This document shows, in pieces, positions 1-5,326 of a stretch of DNA of 8,672 nt (position 1 is its first letter; every line of letters starts with the position of its first letter). A program made the position numbers and the translations under genes. Origin of the DNA: an uncultured Succinivibrio sp. (lineage in GTDB: Bacteria > Pseudomonadota > Gammaproteobacteria > Enterobacterales > Succinivibrionaceae); the NCBI GenBank assembly GCA_902772715.1, contig CACYBT010000210.1, positions 1-8,672 on the forward strand. Reading direction: 5' to 3'. Under the pieces are notes generated by a model. The model saw nothing but the letters and a program-made list of their open reading frames with translations, was not told where the DNA came from and ran no database searches.

Positions 1-459
1 AACATAACCACGACCTGAACTGATACGAAGTTTCATAGACAACGAGGCCTTGGCACCTTTTAAAGTGCAAATACGGGCTTCAGGATCTACAAAAGACAGA
101 TTCTCAGGACATACAATATCAGATGCATGTACCTCACCCTCACCACGTCTTTCCAAATTGATCCAGACAGGTTTTTCCAAATCCTCTTTTGCGGTAATAG
201 CAAGAGACTTTAGAGTCATCACAATCTCAAAAATAGATTCAATAACATCGTCCTTCTTGCTATTTACATCCTTCACACCGGCTATCTGAAAAGCATCAAT
301 AGCTGTTCCAGACAGGGTCTTTAGTAAAATTCCACTTAAGACTACGCCTAAAGTATAACCATAACCACGCTCTAATGGCTCAAGCACTAAACGTGCATGA
401 TTAGGACTTATTTCGTTATAGTCAACTGGCTTTGGCTTTAGCAGTTCAACAACAGACAC
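1..459 (-). CDS. rpoA: RNA polymerase alpha subunit, divergent, N-terminal half (partial at left edge)
   Basis: Alpha dimerises and nucleates assembly of core RNA polymerase by binding beta and beta'. The first 153 residues are present, in an open frame that runs off the window. Family signatures seen: LEPLERG (26-32), LLKTLSG (45-51), LKSLAI (83-88) and GRGYV (149-153); alignment to E. coli alpha is gapless with an offset of two. Odd: the segment that is TLGNALRRILLSS in nearly all bacteria reads TLGVVLSGILLKT (36-48), so E. coli R44/R45 are Ser42/Gly43 and H37 is Tyr35. The following D-G-V-x-H-E-Y segment is A-G-V-K-D-V-N (60-66). Start: GTG at 459, with a modest GGGG ribosome site (471-468) eight bases upstream; residues 2-9 match the E. 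coli start region. It lies 48 bases behind rpsD; a five-base-arm repeat (GGCAA..TTGCC) in that gap is too weak to call a terminator. Arg is CGT in six of seven codons, as in the neighbours, so it does not look decayed. Confidence 0.93.
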   Translation of the reverse strand, partial: MSVVELLKPKPVDYNEISPNHARLVLEPLERGYGYTLGVVLSGILLKTLSGTAIDAFQIAGVKDVNSKKDDVIESIFEIVMTLKSLAITAKEDLEKPVWINLERRGEGEVHASDIVCPENLSFVDPEARICTLKGAKASLSMKLRISSGRGYV

Positions 460-507
460 TAGAGATACCCCACAATAAATAAAGCGGTGCTGGCAATGTT
501 GCCGTTA

Positions 508-1140
508 TTACTTAGAATACAACTCGATAATCAGAGCTTCCTTAATATCAGATGGTAAATCTGCACGCTCTGGATTGTTCTTATAAGTACCCTTCATATG
601 TTCTTGATCGACATCAATCCAAGTTGGTTTCAGCGCACGCTGACCGCTTAAATCGATAGCAGCCTTGATACGCAACTGCTTCTTGGCCTTCTCGCGAACA
701 GCAATAACATCAGATGGCTGAACCTGATAAGAAGGAATATTTACGATCTGATCGTTAACTGTAATAGCCTTGTGGCTAACCAATTGACGAGCCTCCATAC
801 GGGTAGAACCAAAACCCATACGGTATACTACGTTATCTAAACGAGACTCCAGTAACACTAAAAGATTTTCACCAGTGTTGCCAGACATTCTTGATGCTTT
901 TTTGTAATAATTACGGAACTGACGCTCAAGTACACCGTAAATACGACGAACTTTCTGCTTTTCACGTAACTGCATGCCGTAATCAGAAAGGCGAGCCTTA
1001 TTGGCGCCATGCTGACCTGGTGCATTCTCTAAATTCTTAGTTCTGATTTTATCGGTGATTGCACGAACACCAGACTTTAAAAATAGATCGACACCTTCGC
1101 GGCGGCTTAATTTCAGGGCTGGACCTGTATATTTTGCCAT
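508..1140 (-). CDS. rpsD: 30S ribosomal protein S4
   Basis: Primary 16S rRNA-binding protein that nucleates assembly of the 30S body. In E. coli it is also the translational repressor of the alpha operon. The 210 residues match the E. coli protein (206) through the conserved core: LSRREGVDLFLKSG near the N-terminus, APGQHGA (about 41-47), LSDYGMQLREKQKVRRIYG, and the S4 RNA-binding fold around LDNVVYRMGFGSTRMEARQL (about 101-120), ending in ELYSK. The extra length is mainly a short insertion before APGQHGA. No cysteine cluster is present, so this is a zinc-free type. Start ATG at 1140 has GGAG eight bases upstream. It lies 30 bases after rpsK. Its likely operator is the pseudoknot leader at 1925-2007, so autoregulation is inferred. 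Confidence 0.98.
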   Translation of the reverse strand: MAKYTGPALKLSRREGVDLFLKSGVRAITDKIRTKNLENAPGQHGANKARLSDYGMQLREKQKVRRIYGVLERQFRNYYKKASRMSGNTGENLLVLLESRLDNVVYRMGFGSTRMEARQLVSHKAITVNDQIVNIPSYQVQPSDVIAVREKAKKQLRIKAAIDLSGQRALKPTWIDVDQEHMKGTYKNNPERADLPSDIKEALIIELYSK

Positions 1141-1170
1141 TTATCTTTCTCCAGAAATTGAACTTGAGGA

Positions 1171-1566
1171 TTAAACGCGACGCTTTTTAGGTGGGCGACA
1201 GCCATTATGAGGGATAGGAGTAACATCAGTGATGTTAGTAATCTTGTATCCCTGTGCATTTAAAGCACGAATTGATGACTCGCGTCCAGGACCTGGGCCT
1301 TTAACCAGAACCTCAAGGTTTTTAACACCAAATTCTTTAGCAGATTCACCTGCACGCTCTGCGGCAACCTGTGCTGCATATGGAGTGGATTTACGTGAAC
1401 CGCGGAAACCAGAACCACCTGCTGTAGCCCAGGATAAAACATTTCCCTGTCTGTCAGAAATGGTGACAATGGTATTATTGAAAGATGCATGGATATGGGC
1501 TACACCATCAGCAACCTGCTTTTTGGAGCGTTTGCTTGAGCGAGCCTTGCTGTTATTATCTACCAT
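1171..1566 (-). CDS. rpsK: 30S ribosomal protein S11
   Basis: Platform protein of the 30S subunit that lines the mRNA exit region near the 3' end of 16S rRNA. The 131 residues include DGVAHIHASFNNTIVTISDRQGN (about 20-42), GGSGFRGSRKSTPYAAQ, the KGPGPGRES turn and the invariant C-terminus DVTPIPHNGCRPPKKRRV. E. coli S11 has 129 residues; the difference is in the basic N-terminal tail. Start ATG at 1566 has a GGAG site seven bases upstream. The gene starts ten bases after the rpsM stop, so translational coupling within the alpha operon is likely. Confidence 0.98.
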   Translation of the reverse strand: MVDNNSKARSSKRSKKQVADGVAHIHASFNNTIVTISDRQGNVLSWATAGGSGFRGSRKSTPYAAQVAAERAGESAKEFGVKNLEVLVKGPGPGRESSIRALNAQGYKITNITDVTPIPHNGCRPPKKRRV

Positions 1567-1576
1567 CTAAGCTCTC

Positions 1577-1933
1577 CTACTTCTTAATACTCTTACGTGG
1601 TCCCTTACGGGTACGTGCATTTGTCTTAGTACGTTGACCGCGAACAGGTAAACCTCTGCGATGACGTAAACCACGATAAGTACCTAAGTCGATTAGGCGC
1701 TTGATGTTCATAGAAACTTCTCTGCGAAGATCACCTTCAACGGTGAACTTAGCAACTTCGGCACGAATTTTGTCAATGACTGCTTCGTCTAAATCCTTAA
1801 ACTTAGTCAATTCATCAACTCCTACGTTTGCCAGGATTTGGCTTGCGCGGGTTGGGCCGATGCCGTAGATTGACTGAAGAGCAATCAAGGCAATTTTTTG
1901 ATCAGGCACATTAATGCCAGCTATACGGGCCAC
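1577..1933 (-). CDS. rpsM: 30S ribosomal protein S13
   Basis: Head protein of the 30S subunit that contacts the P-site tRNA and makes the intersubunit bridge to L5. The 118 residues match the E. coli length. Seen: MARIAGINVPD at the start, the helix-hairpin region SIYGIGPTRASQIL (21-34), EGDLRREVSMNIKRL, and the basic tail RGLPVRGQRTKTNARTRKGPRKSIKK that reaches into the decoding centre. The start codon is GTG at 1933 with GGAG seven bases upstream. E. coli rpsM also uses GTG, and codons 2-3 (GCC CGT) take part in the S4 operator, which explains the constraint. It is the first gene of the alpha operon and the direct target of S4 repression by inference. Confidence 0.98.
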   Translation of the reverse strand: MARIAGINVPDQKIALIALQSIYGIGPTRASQILANVGVDELTKFKDLDEAVIDKIRAEVAKFTVEGDLRREVSMNIKRLIDLGTYRGLRHRRGLPVRGQRTKTNARTRKGPRKSIKK

Positions 1934-2007
1934 TATTGATCTCCTAAATATAAGATAGGTCGGTTAAACAAAGGTCGTCGCAAAGCCCGTTAGGATACGC
2001 GACAACC
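1925..2007 (-). promoter_or_regulatory. Alpha-operon S4-binding leader (candidate pseudoknot over the rpsM start)
   Basis: Read on the minus strand, GGTTGTCGC (2007-1999) pairs with GCGACGACC (1981-1973), nine pairs with one G-U. The 17-base loop (1998-1982) contains GTATCC then ACGGGC then TTT. ACGGGC (1990-1985) is the exact complement of GCCCGT (1930-1925), which is codons 2-3 of rpsM. A hairpin upstream of the start whose loop pairs just inside the coding region is the nested pseudoknot known for S4 control of the E. coli alpha operon (Rfam family Alpha_RBS). As I recall, the E. coli loop carries the same GTATCCT and ACGGGCTTT blocks. Here the inner stem is nearly lost and the outer stem is short and GC-rich. 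Confidence 0.82.
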
Positions 2008-2036
2008 GGTATAGTGCACTTTGGCATGTCAGACAA
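2008..2036 (-). promoter_or_regulatory. Candidate secondary alpha promoter (downstream of the terminator)
   Basis: TTGTCT (2036-2031, four of six to consensus) and TATACC (2013-2008, four of six) are separated by 17 bases. The -35 begins in the T-tract of the terminator hairpin. A start near 2003-2000 would remove the outer half of the S4-leader stem, leaving only GTCGC/GCGAC at most. This makes it weaker as the main promoter than the one at 2075-2103. Confidence 0.35.
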
Positions 2037-2064
2037 AAACACTAGGATCGCTCCTAGTGTTTTT
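2035..2064 (-). terminator. Terminator-like hairpin between rpmJ and rpsM
   Basis: A perfect inverted repeat with 13-base arms (AAAAACACTAGGA and TCCTAGTGTTTTT) and a four-base loop (GCGA on the minus strand). The stem ends in a run of five T in the direction of transcription, and the flanking A-run makes it symmetric. It fits an intrinsic terminator for the spc operon. Because it lies downstream of the better promoter box at 2075-2080, it could also act as an attenuator in the alpha leader. Confidence 0.8.
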
Positions 2065-2067
2065 AGG

Positions 2068-2083
2068 CTGTATGATTATACAG
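2068..2083. promoter_or_regulatory. LexA-like palindrome over the alpha -10 box
   Basis: The 16-base sequence CTGTATAATCATACAG (minus strand) fits the gammaproteobacterial SOS-box pattern CTGT-N8-ACAG and agrees with CTGTATATATATACAG at 13 of 16 positions. The perfect TATAAT of the candidate promoter sits inside it. The flanking bases (GT and CC) do not follow the extended TA..TA consensus. LexA binding is an inference; the palindrome might serve another repressor or only form a small hairpin. Confidence 0.4.
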
Positions 2084-2103
2084 ACTTTGAAGTGAATGTG
2101 CAA
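2075..2103 (-). promoter_or_regulatory. Candidate main alpha-operon promoter
   Basis: A perfect -10 hexamer TATAAT (2080-2075) is preceded, after exactly 17 bases, by TTGCAC (2103-2098), which keeps the TTG of the -35 consensus. The predicted start is near 2068, giving a leader of roughly 135 bases to the GTG of rpsM. Position (between rpmJ and rpsM) and -35 type resemble the E. coli alpha promoter. The -35 lies in one palindrome (2098-2116) and the -10 in another (2068-2083). Confidence 0.6.
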
Positions 2104-2116
2104 GAAATTCTTGCAC
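2098..2116. repeat. 19-base perfect palindrome just after rpmJ
   Basis: GTGCAAGAA and TTCTTGCAC form nine-base arms around a single central base, ten bases past the rpmJ stop. On the minus strand it is not followed by a T-run, so it is not a standard terminator. It could stabilise the 3' end of the spc transcript or be a protein site, since its promoter-proximal arm contains the TTGCAC -35. Confidence 0.6.
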
Positions 2117-2125
2117 TTTTAAGCA

Positions 2126-2239
2126 TTAGCCCTGACGCTGCTTATGCTTAGGATTAACACAAATGACGCGAACTACACCATTGCGACGTACAATTTTACA
2201 GTTGCGGCAAATCTTTTTAACTGAAGCTCCAACTTTCAT
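2126..2239 (-). CDS. rpmJ: 50S ribosomal protein L36 (zinc-binding form)
   Basis: Smallest 50S protein, which helps order 23S rRNA helices near the peptidyl-transferase region. The 37 residues translate as MKVGASVKKICRNCKIVRRN followed by GVVRVICVNPKHKQRQG. The zinc ligands C11, C14, C27 and H32 are all present, so this is the C+ paralogue. E. coli RpmJ has 38 residues. Start ATG at 2239 has GGAG seven bases upstream. An ATG five bases earlier (ATG AAA TGA) is too close to the ribosome site and stops at once. It lies 24 bases after secY and closes the spc operon, as in E. coli. Confidence 0.97.
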   Translation of the reverse strand: MKVGASVKKICRNCKIVRRNGVVRVICVNPKHKQRQG

Positions 2240-2263
2240 TTCATATCTCCAATTAACTTTAAA

Positions 2264-3610
2264 CTAACGGCCATAATTCTTTAAGTTAGCCTTACGCATA
2301 ATGTCGCCATACTGCTGATTCATCATATGACTCTGCAGCTGCGAGACAAAATCCATACAGACCACCACGATAATGAGTAAGGAAGTACCACCAAAATAGA
2401 ACTGCACATTAAACCAGTTCATCAGTAACTGCGGCACCAGACAAACTAATACCATGTATAAAGAACCACTTAAAGTCAGACGTGTCATCACCTTGTCAAT
2501 AAATCTGGCTGTCTGCTCACCCGGTCTAATACCAGGAATGAAAGCACCACCTTTTTTCAGATTTTCTGCAACTTCTCTTGGATTGAATACCAGAGCAGTA
2601 TAGAAGAAAGTAAAGAAAACAATGGCAGCGGCATACAGCAGTTCATACAAAGGCTGACCAGGCTGCAAAAACAGTGAGATATTACTCAGTACATTTGCTA
2701 CCGCATTATCACCCTGACCAAACCAAGAAACAACAGTACCAGGGAACAGAATAATTGACGAAGCAAAAATTGCTGGAATAACACCTGATAAATTGATCTT
2801 TAATGGCAAATTAGAGCGTGGCTGGGAATAAATACGATTACCCATCTGGCGTTTAGCGTATTCGATTACGATCTTACGCTGACCGCGCTCAACGAAAACC
2901 ACGAAGAAGGTCACAAGGACCACCACTACACCAATCAAAAGCAGAGCAATCGTGGATAAATCACCCTGACGTGACTGTTCAAAGGTTCTGGCCAAAGCAG
3001 ATGGCAAACCTGCAACAATACCGGCAAAAATGATAAGCGATATACCATTGCCGACACCACGTTCGGTGATCTGTTCACCAAGCCACATTAACAGAACTGT
3101 TCCTGTGACAAGACTAACAGTGGTTACAAAATAAAAACCAAAACCAGGATTATCAACAAGTCCCGGCATCATGTTAGGAATACCTGTAGCCATACCAAAT
3201 GCCTGCAGAGCAGCAAGAAACACCGTTGAAACACGTGTATACTGCGTAATCTTACGCCGGCCTGACTCACCTTCCTTGCGAAGCGCAGCCAGATCTTTGT
3301 TAATTACAGCAAGCAGCTGGATAATGATGGATGCAGAAATATATGGCATAATTCCCAATGCTAAAACAGAAGCACGCTCTAAAGCACCTCCTGAGAACAT
3401 ATTGAACATGCCAATAATGGTTCCGCTTTGCGAATCGAAAACACGCTGAAGCACGTCAGCATTCACACCTGGAACCGGTATATAGGAACCAAGTCTGAAC
3501 ATGATTAAAGCAATCACCACAAAGAAAAGACGGGAACGCAGTTCACCGTTACCTTTACTCTGCTGTGAAGCCATGTCGCGACTTCTTTCAAAAAGCGATT
3601 TTCTAGCCAT
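2264..3610 (-). CDS. secY: Protein translocase subunit SecY
   Basis: Channel-forming subunit of the SecYEG translocon in the inner membrane. 448 residues, against 443 in E. coli. Ten membrane segments are readable at about 28-47, 75-100, 125-143, 157-177, 188-204, 221-240, 275-295, 320-343, 377-397 and 403-425. Diagnostic blocks: PYISASIIIQ (89-98, with the pore isoleucine at 91), KEGESGRRK (112-120), GEQITERGVGNGIS (178-191), ERGQRKIV (241-248) and IPGIRPGEQT (358-367) with Arg362, equivalent to E. coli R357 in the cytosolic loop used by SecA and the ribosome. I chose ATG at 3610: GAGG (3620-3617) is six bases upstream. The in-frame ATG four codons earlier (3622) has no ribosome site and directly follows a hairpin. 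A stem-loop sits between rplO and this gene. Confidence 0.97.
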   Translation of the reverse strand: MARKSLFERSRDMASQQSKGNGELRSRLFFVVIALIMFRLGSYIPVPGVNADVLQRVFDSQSGTIIGMFNMFSGGALERASVLALGIMPYISASIIIQLLAVINKDLAALRKEGESGRRKITQYTRVSTVFLAALQAFGMATGIPNMMPGLVDNPGFGFYFVTTVSLVTGTVLLMWLGEQITERGVGNGISLIIFAGIVAGLPSALARTFEQSRQGDLSTIALLLIGVVVVLVTFFVVFVERGQRKIVIEYAKRQMGNRIYSQPRSNLPLKINLSGVIPAIFASSIILFPGTVVSWFGQGDNAVANVLSNISLFLQPGQPLYELLYAAAIVFFTFFYTALVFNPREVAENLKKGGAFIPGIRPGEQTARFIDKVMTRLTLSGSLYMVLVCLVPQLLMNWFNVQFYFGGTSLLIIVVVCMDFVSQLQSHMMNQQYGDIMRKANLKNYGR

Positions 3611-3624
3611 GCAAAACCTCATTA

Positions 3625-3641
3625 AGGGGCATTATGCCCCT
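3625..3641 (-). other. GC-rich stem-loop in the rplO-secY gap
   Basis: The minus strand reads AGGGGC, loop ATAAT, GCCCCT, a six-pair stem with a five-base loop (3641-3626). It fills most of the 40-base gap and ends five bases before the GAGG ribosome site of secY. No T-run follows, so it is not a simple terminator. It could be a processing or pausing site, or modulate secY translation relative to the ribosomal proteins. The function is inferred. Confidence 0.55.
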
Positions 3642-3650
3642 ATACTATTA

Positions 3651-4250
3651 TTATGCCTTAGAAGCCTTTTTGGCAGCCTTCTGCTCAGCAGTCTTCTTGG
3701 CAGGTTTTACCTTGCCTACAGCTGCAAGATTATCAAGGCGGGTCTTCTGTTTTAAGGCAGACTTACGGGCAGAATCCTCACGACGTGCCAAAGCCTGCTC
3801 TGAGTAGGATGCAACTTCCACAGTTCCACCCTGAGCCTCAATGGCAGCCTTGGCAGCCTTTGTGCAACCAATGCCCTTTAAGGTGATCTTTTTGGTAAAG
3901 TTTGGCACTCTGGAGAGTATAACCTTAACATACTTGATCTTTTTAGTGATAAGACGTGCATCGAGCAATGCCTTCATATCAACAACATCGCCTTCAACAT
4001 GAGCAAGATCGTTTAAAGAAACTTCTGCAGTAACCTCAGCCTTTGGAGACCAAAAACCGAACTTAGGCAGACGGATCTTCATTGGCATCTGACCGCCTTC
4101 AAAACCAGGATTCTTGTGAGCACTCTTACGTGCACCAGCACCCTTCACACCGCGGCCGCAGGTTTTGCCCAAACCAGAACCAATACCACGACCTACACGA
4201 TTGGCAACTTTGTGAGAGCCCTCTGCAGGCTTTAAAGTATTTAGAAACAT
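3651..4250 (-). CDS. rplO: 50S ribosomal protein L15 with C-terminal extension
   Basis: Late-assembly 50S protein whose long N-terminal arm threads into 23S rRNA. 199 residues against 144 in E. coli. The conserved part covers 1-146: LNTLKPAEGS, RVGRGIGSGLGKT (18-30), GFEGGQMPM (49-57), RLPKFGF (60-66), ITLKGIG and the KAAIEAQGGTVEV end of the fold. Residues 147-199 are extra and basic (15 Lys/Arg against 5 acidic), alanine-rich at the end (PAKKTAEQKAAKKASKA). The N-terminal loop is also atypical: GKTCGRGVKGAGARKSAHKN (28-47) where most bacteria have GKTgGRGHKGQKSR, so His35 is Val. Start ATG at 4250 follows the rpmD stop by three bases, and its ribosome site GAGGAG lies in the last codons of rpmD, so the two are coupled. 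Confidence 0.97.
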   Translation of the reverse strand: MFLNTLKPAEGSHKVANRVGRGIGSGLGKTCGRGVKGAGARKSAHKNPGFEGGQMPMKIRLPKFGFWSPKAEVTAEVSLNDLAHVEGDVVDMKALLDARLITKKIKYVKVILSRVPNFTKKITLKGIGCTKAAKAAIEAQGGTVEVASYSEQALARREDSARKSALKQKTRLDNLAAVGKVKPAKKTAEQKAAKKASKA

Positions 4251-4253
4251 GGT

Positions 4254-4439
4254 TTACTCCTCTACCTTCAGCAAGTAGCTAACCTTATTTATCATACCGC
4301 GAACAGAAGGAGTGTCCTCTAATTCCACAGTATGACGAATACGGCGTAAGCCTAAACCTTTAACAGTCGCAACATGCTTTGGTTTGCGACCAATAACACT
4401 CTTTACAAGAGTAACTTTAACAGTTTTCTTATCTGCCAT
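4254..4439 (-). CDS. rpmD: 50S ribosomal protein L30
   Basis: Small 50S protein that binds 23S rRNA domains II and V. The 61 residues have the usual size and the family pattern KVTLVKSVIGRKPKHVATVKGLGLRRIRHTVE (about 8-39), then the PSVRGMINKV helix that ends the fold. Start ATG at 4439 is three bases past the rpsE stop, with the ribosome site (GGAG) inside the last rpsE codons. This implies translational coupling on both sides, since rplO follows three bases after its own stop. Confidence 0.97.
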   Translation of the reverse strand: MADKKTVKVTLVKSVIGRKPKHVATVKGLGLRRIRHTVELEDTPSVRGMINKVSYLLKVEE

Positions 4440-4442
4440 TTT

Positions 4443-4949
4443 TTACTCCAGAATATCTTTTACGCTAAGACCACGCTTGGCAGCAATAGTCTCAGGAGTG
4501 CGCATTGATGCTAATGCGGCAACAGTGGCTCGTACCACATTGTTAGGATTGGTTGAACCATAGGCCTTAGCAAGCACATTACGTACACCGGCAACTTCAA
4601 GTACGGCACGCATAGCACCACCGGCAATAATACCAGTACCTTCTGAGGCAGGCTGCATGTATACCATGGAACCTGAGTGTTCACCCTTAACAGCATGATA
4701 CAAAGTACCATTGTTTAGCTGAATACCGTTATTAACATTACGGCGAGCCTGTTCAATTGCCTTCTGAATGGCAGCAGGAACTTCGCTGGCCTTACCATAA
4801 CCATAACCAACACGACCGTTACCATCACCAACTACGGTTAAAGCGGTGAATGAAAAGATACGACCACCCTTTACTACTTTTGCCACACGATTAACTGCAA
4901 CTAATTTTTCCTGCAGTTCGCCAGCTTGAGTTTCATCTCTGTGTTGCAT
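4443..4949 (-). CDS. rpsE: 30S ribosomal protein S5
   Basis: 30S protein at the mRNA entry channel and the body-head hinge, important for decoding accuracy. The 168 residues (E. coli 167) show the double-stranded-RNA-binding N-terminal domain with VNRVAKVVKGGRIFSFTALTVVGDG (about 19-43), the GRVGYGYGKASEVPAAI block and the C-terminal domain with GTGIIAGGAMRAVLEVAGVRNVLAKAYGS. The spectinomycin loop has Ala where E. coli has Ser21; this is common in other gammaproteobacteria and not a resistance call. Start ATG at 4949 has GGAG six bases upstream. Nine bases separate it from rplR. Confidence 0.98.
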   Translation of the reverse strand: MQHRDETQAGELQEKLVAVNRVAKVVKGGRIFSFTALTVVGDGNGRVGYGYGKASEVPAAIQKAIEQARRNVNNGIQLNNGTLYHAVKGEHSGSMVYMQPASEGTGIIAGGAMRAVLEVAGVRNVLAKAYGSTNPNNVVRATVAALASMRTPETIAAKRGLSVKDILE

Positions 4950-4958
4950 TTCACACTC

Positions 4959-5312
4959 CTAGAACTTAAGGCCGGCTTCACGGGCGGCATCAGCCAATGC
5001 TGCTACACGACCATGATACTGATAGCCTGATCTGTCAAAAGCTACGGTTTCAACCTTAGCTGCAATTGCACGCTCAGCGACAGCCTTGCCAATTACCTTG
5101 GCGGCCTCTACATTACCTGTATATTTAAGATCTTTTACAAGAGCCTTGTCTAAGGTACTTGCAGATGCTAAGACCTTGTTATCCTTAGTAATAATCTGAG
5201 CATAGATATGACGTGGTGTACGGGTTACAACCAGTCTTGTTACGCCTAATTCATGCATCTTGGCACGTGATTTAGTAGCACGGCGAATGCGAGCTGCTTT
5301 TTTATCAAACAT
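4959..5312 (-). CDS. rplR: 50S ribosomal protein L18
   Basis: Central-protuberance protein that binds 5S rRNA together with L5. The 117 residues equal the E. coli length. Seen: MFDKKAARIRRATKSRAKM at the basic N-terminus, TRLVVTRTPRHIYAQII (about 25-41), AAKVIGKAVAERA and the C-terminal FDRSGYQYHGRVAALADAAREAGLKF signature. Start ATG at 5312. The ribosome site is weaker than in the neighbours (GGGTGG six bases upstream), so initiation probably depends partly on ribosomes arriving from rplF, 14 bases upstream. Confidence 0.98.
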   Translation of the reverse strand: MFDKKAARIRRATKSRAKMHELGVTRLVVTRTPRHIYAQIITKDNKVLASASTLDKALVKDLKYTGNVEAAKVIGKAVAERAIAAKVETVAFDRSGYQYHGRVAALADAAREAGLKF

Positions 5313-5326
5313 ATTATGCCACCCTA

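Noticed and set aside
1..459. rpoA as a pseudogene
   Set aside because: The frame is open across all 153 visible codons, flanking motifs align without gaps and codon choice resembles the neighbours; the rest of the gene is outside the window, so later damage cannot be excluded.
460..507. Possible terminator or attenuator between rpsD and rpoA
   Set aside because: The only symmetry is GGCAA..TTGCC with two central bases and no T-run; too weak to call.
1229..1570. Long plus-strand open frames (also 50-289, 3171-3449, 3501-3755, 7373-7561, 7696-7920)
   Set aside because: They are antisense to conserved ribosomal protein, secY or rpoA genes, show no recognisable protein features and lack their own context.
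1931..1933. GTG start codon of rpsM as an anomaly
   Set aside because: E. coli rpsM also starts with GTG and the base is within the S4 operator region; it is conserved.
2236..2244. ATG AAA TGA mini-frame overlapping the rpmJ start
   Set aside because: Only two bases separate it from the ribosome site, and it encodes two residues; it is probably incidental.
3611..3622. Four-residue longer SecY from ATG at 3622
   Set aside because: It follows the hairpin directly with no ribosome site, while the ATG at 3610 has GAGG six bases upstream.
4880..4900. Ala in place of E. coli Ser21 in the S5 spectinomycin loop
   Set aside because: Ala at this place is normal in other gammaproteobacteria, such as Pseudomonas; not evidence of resistance.
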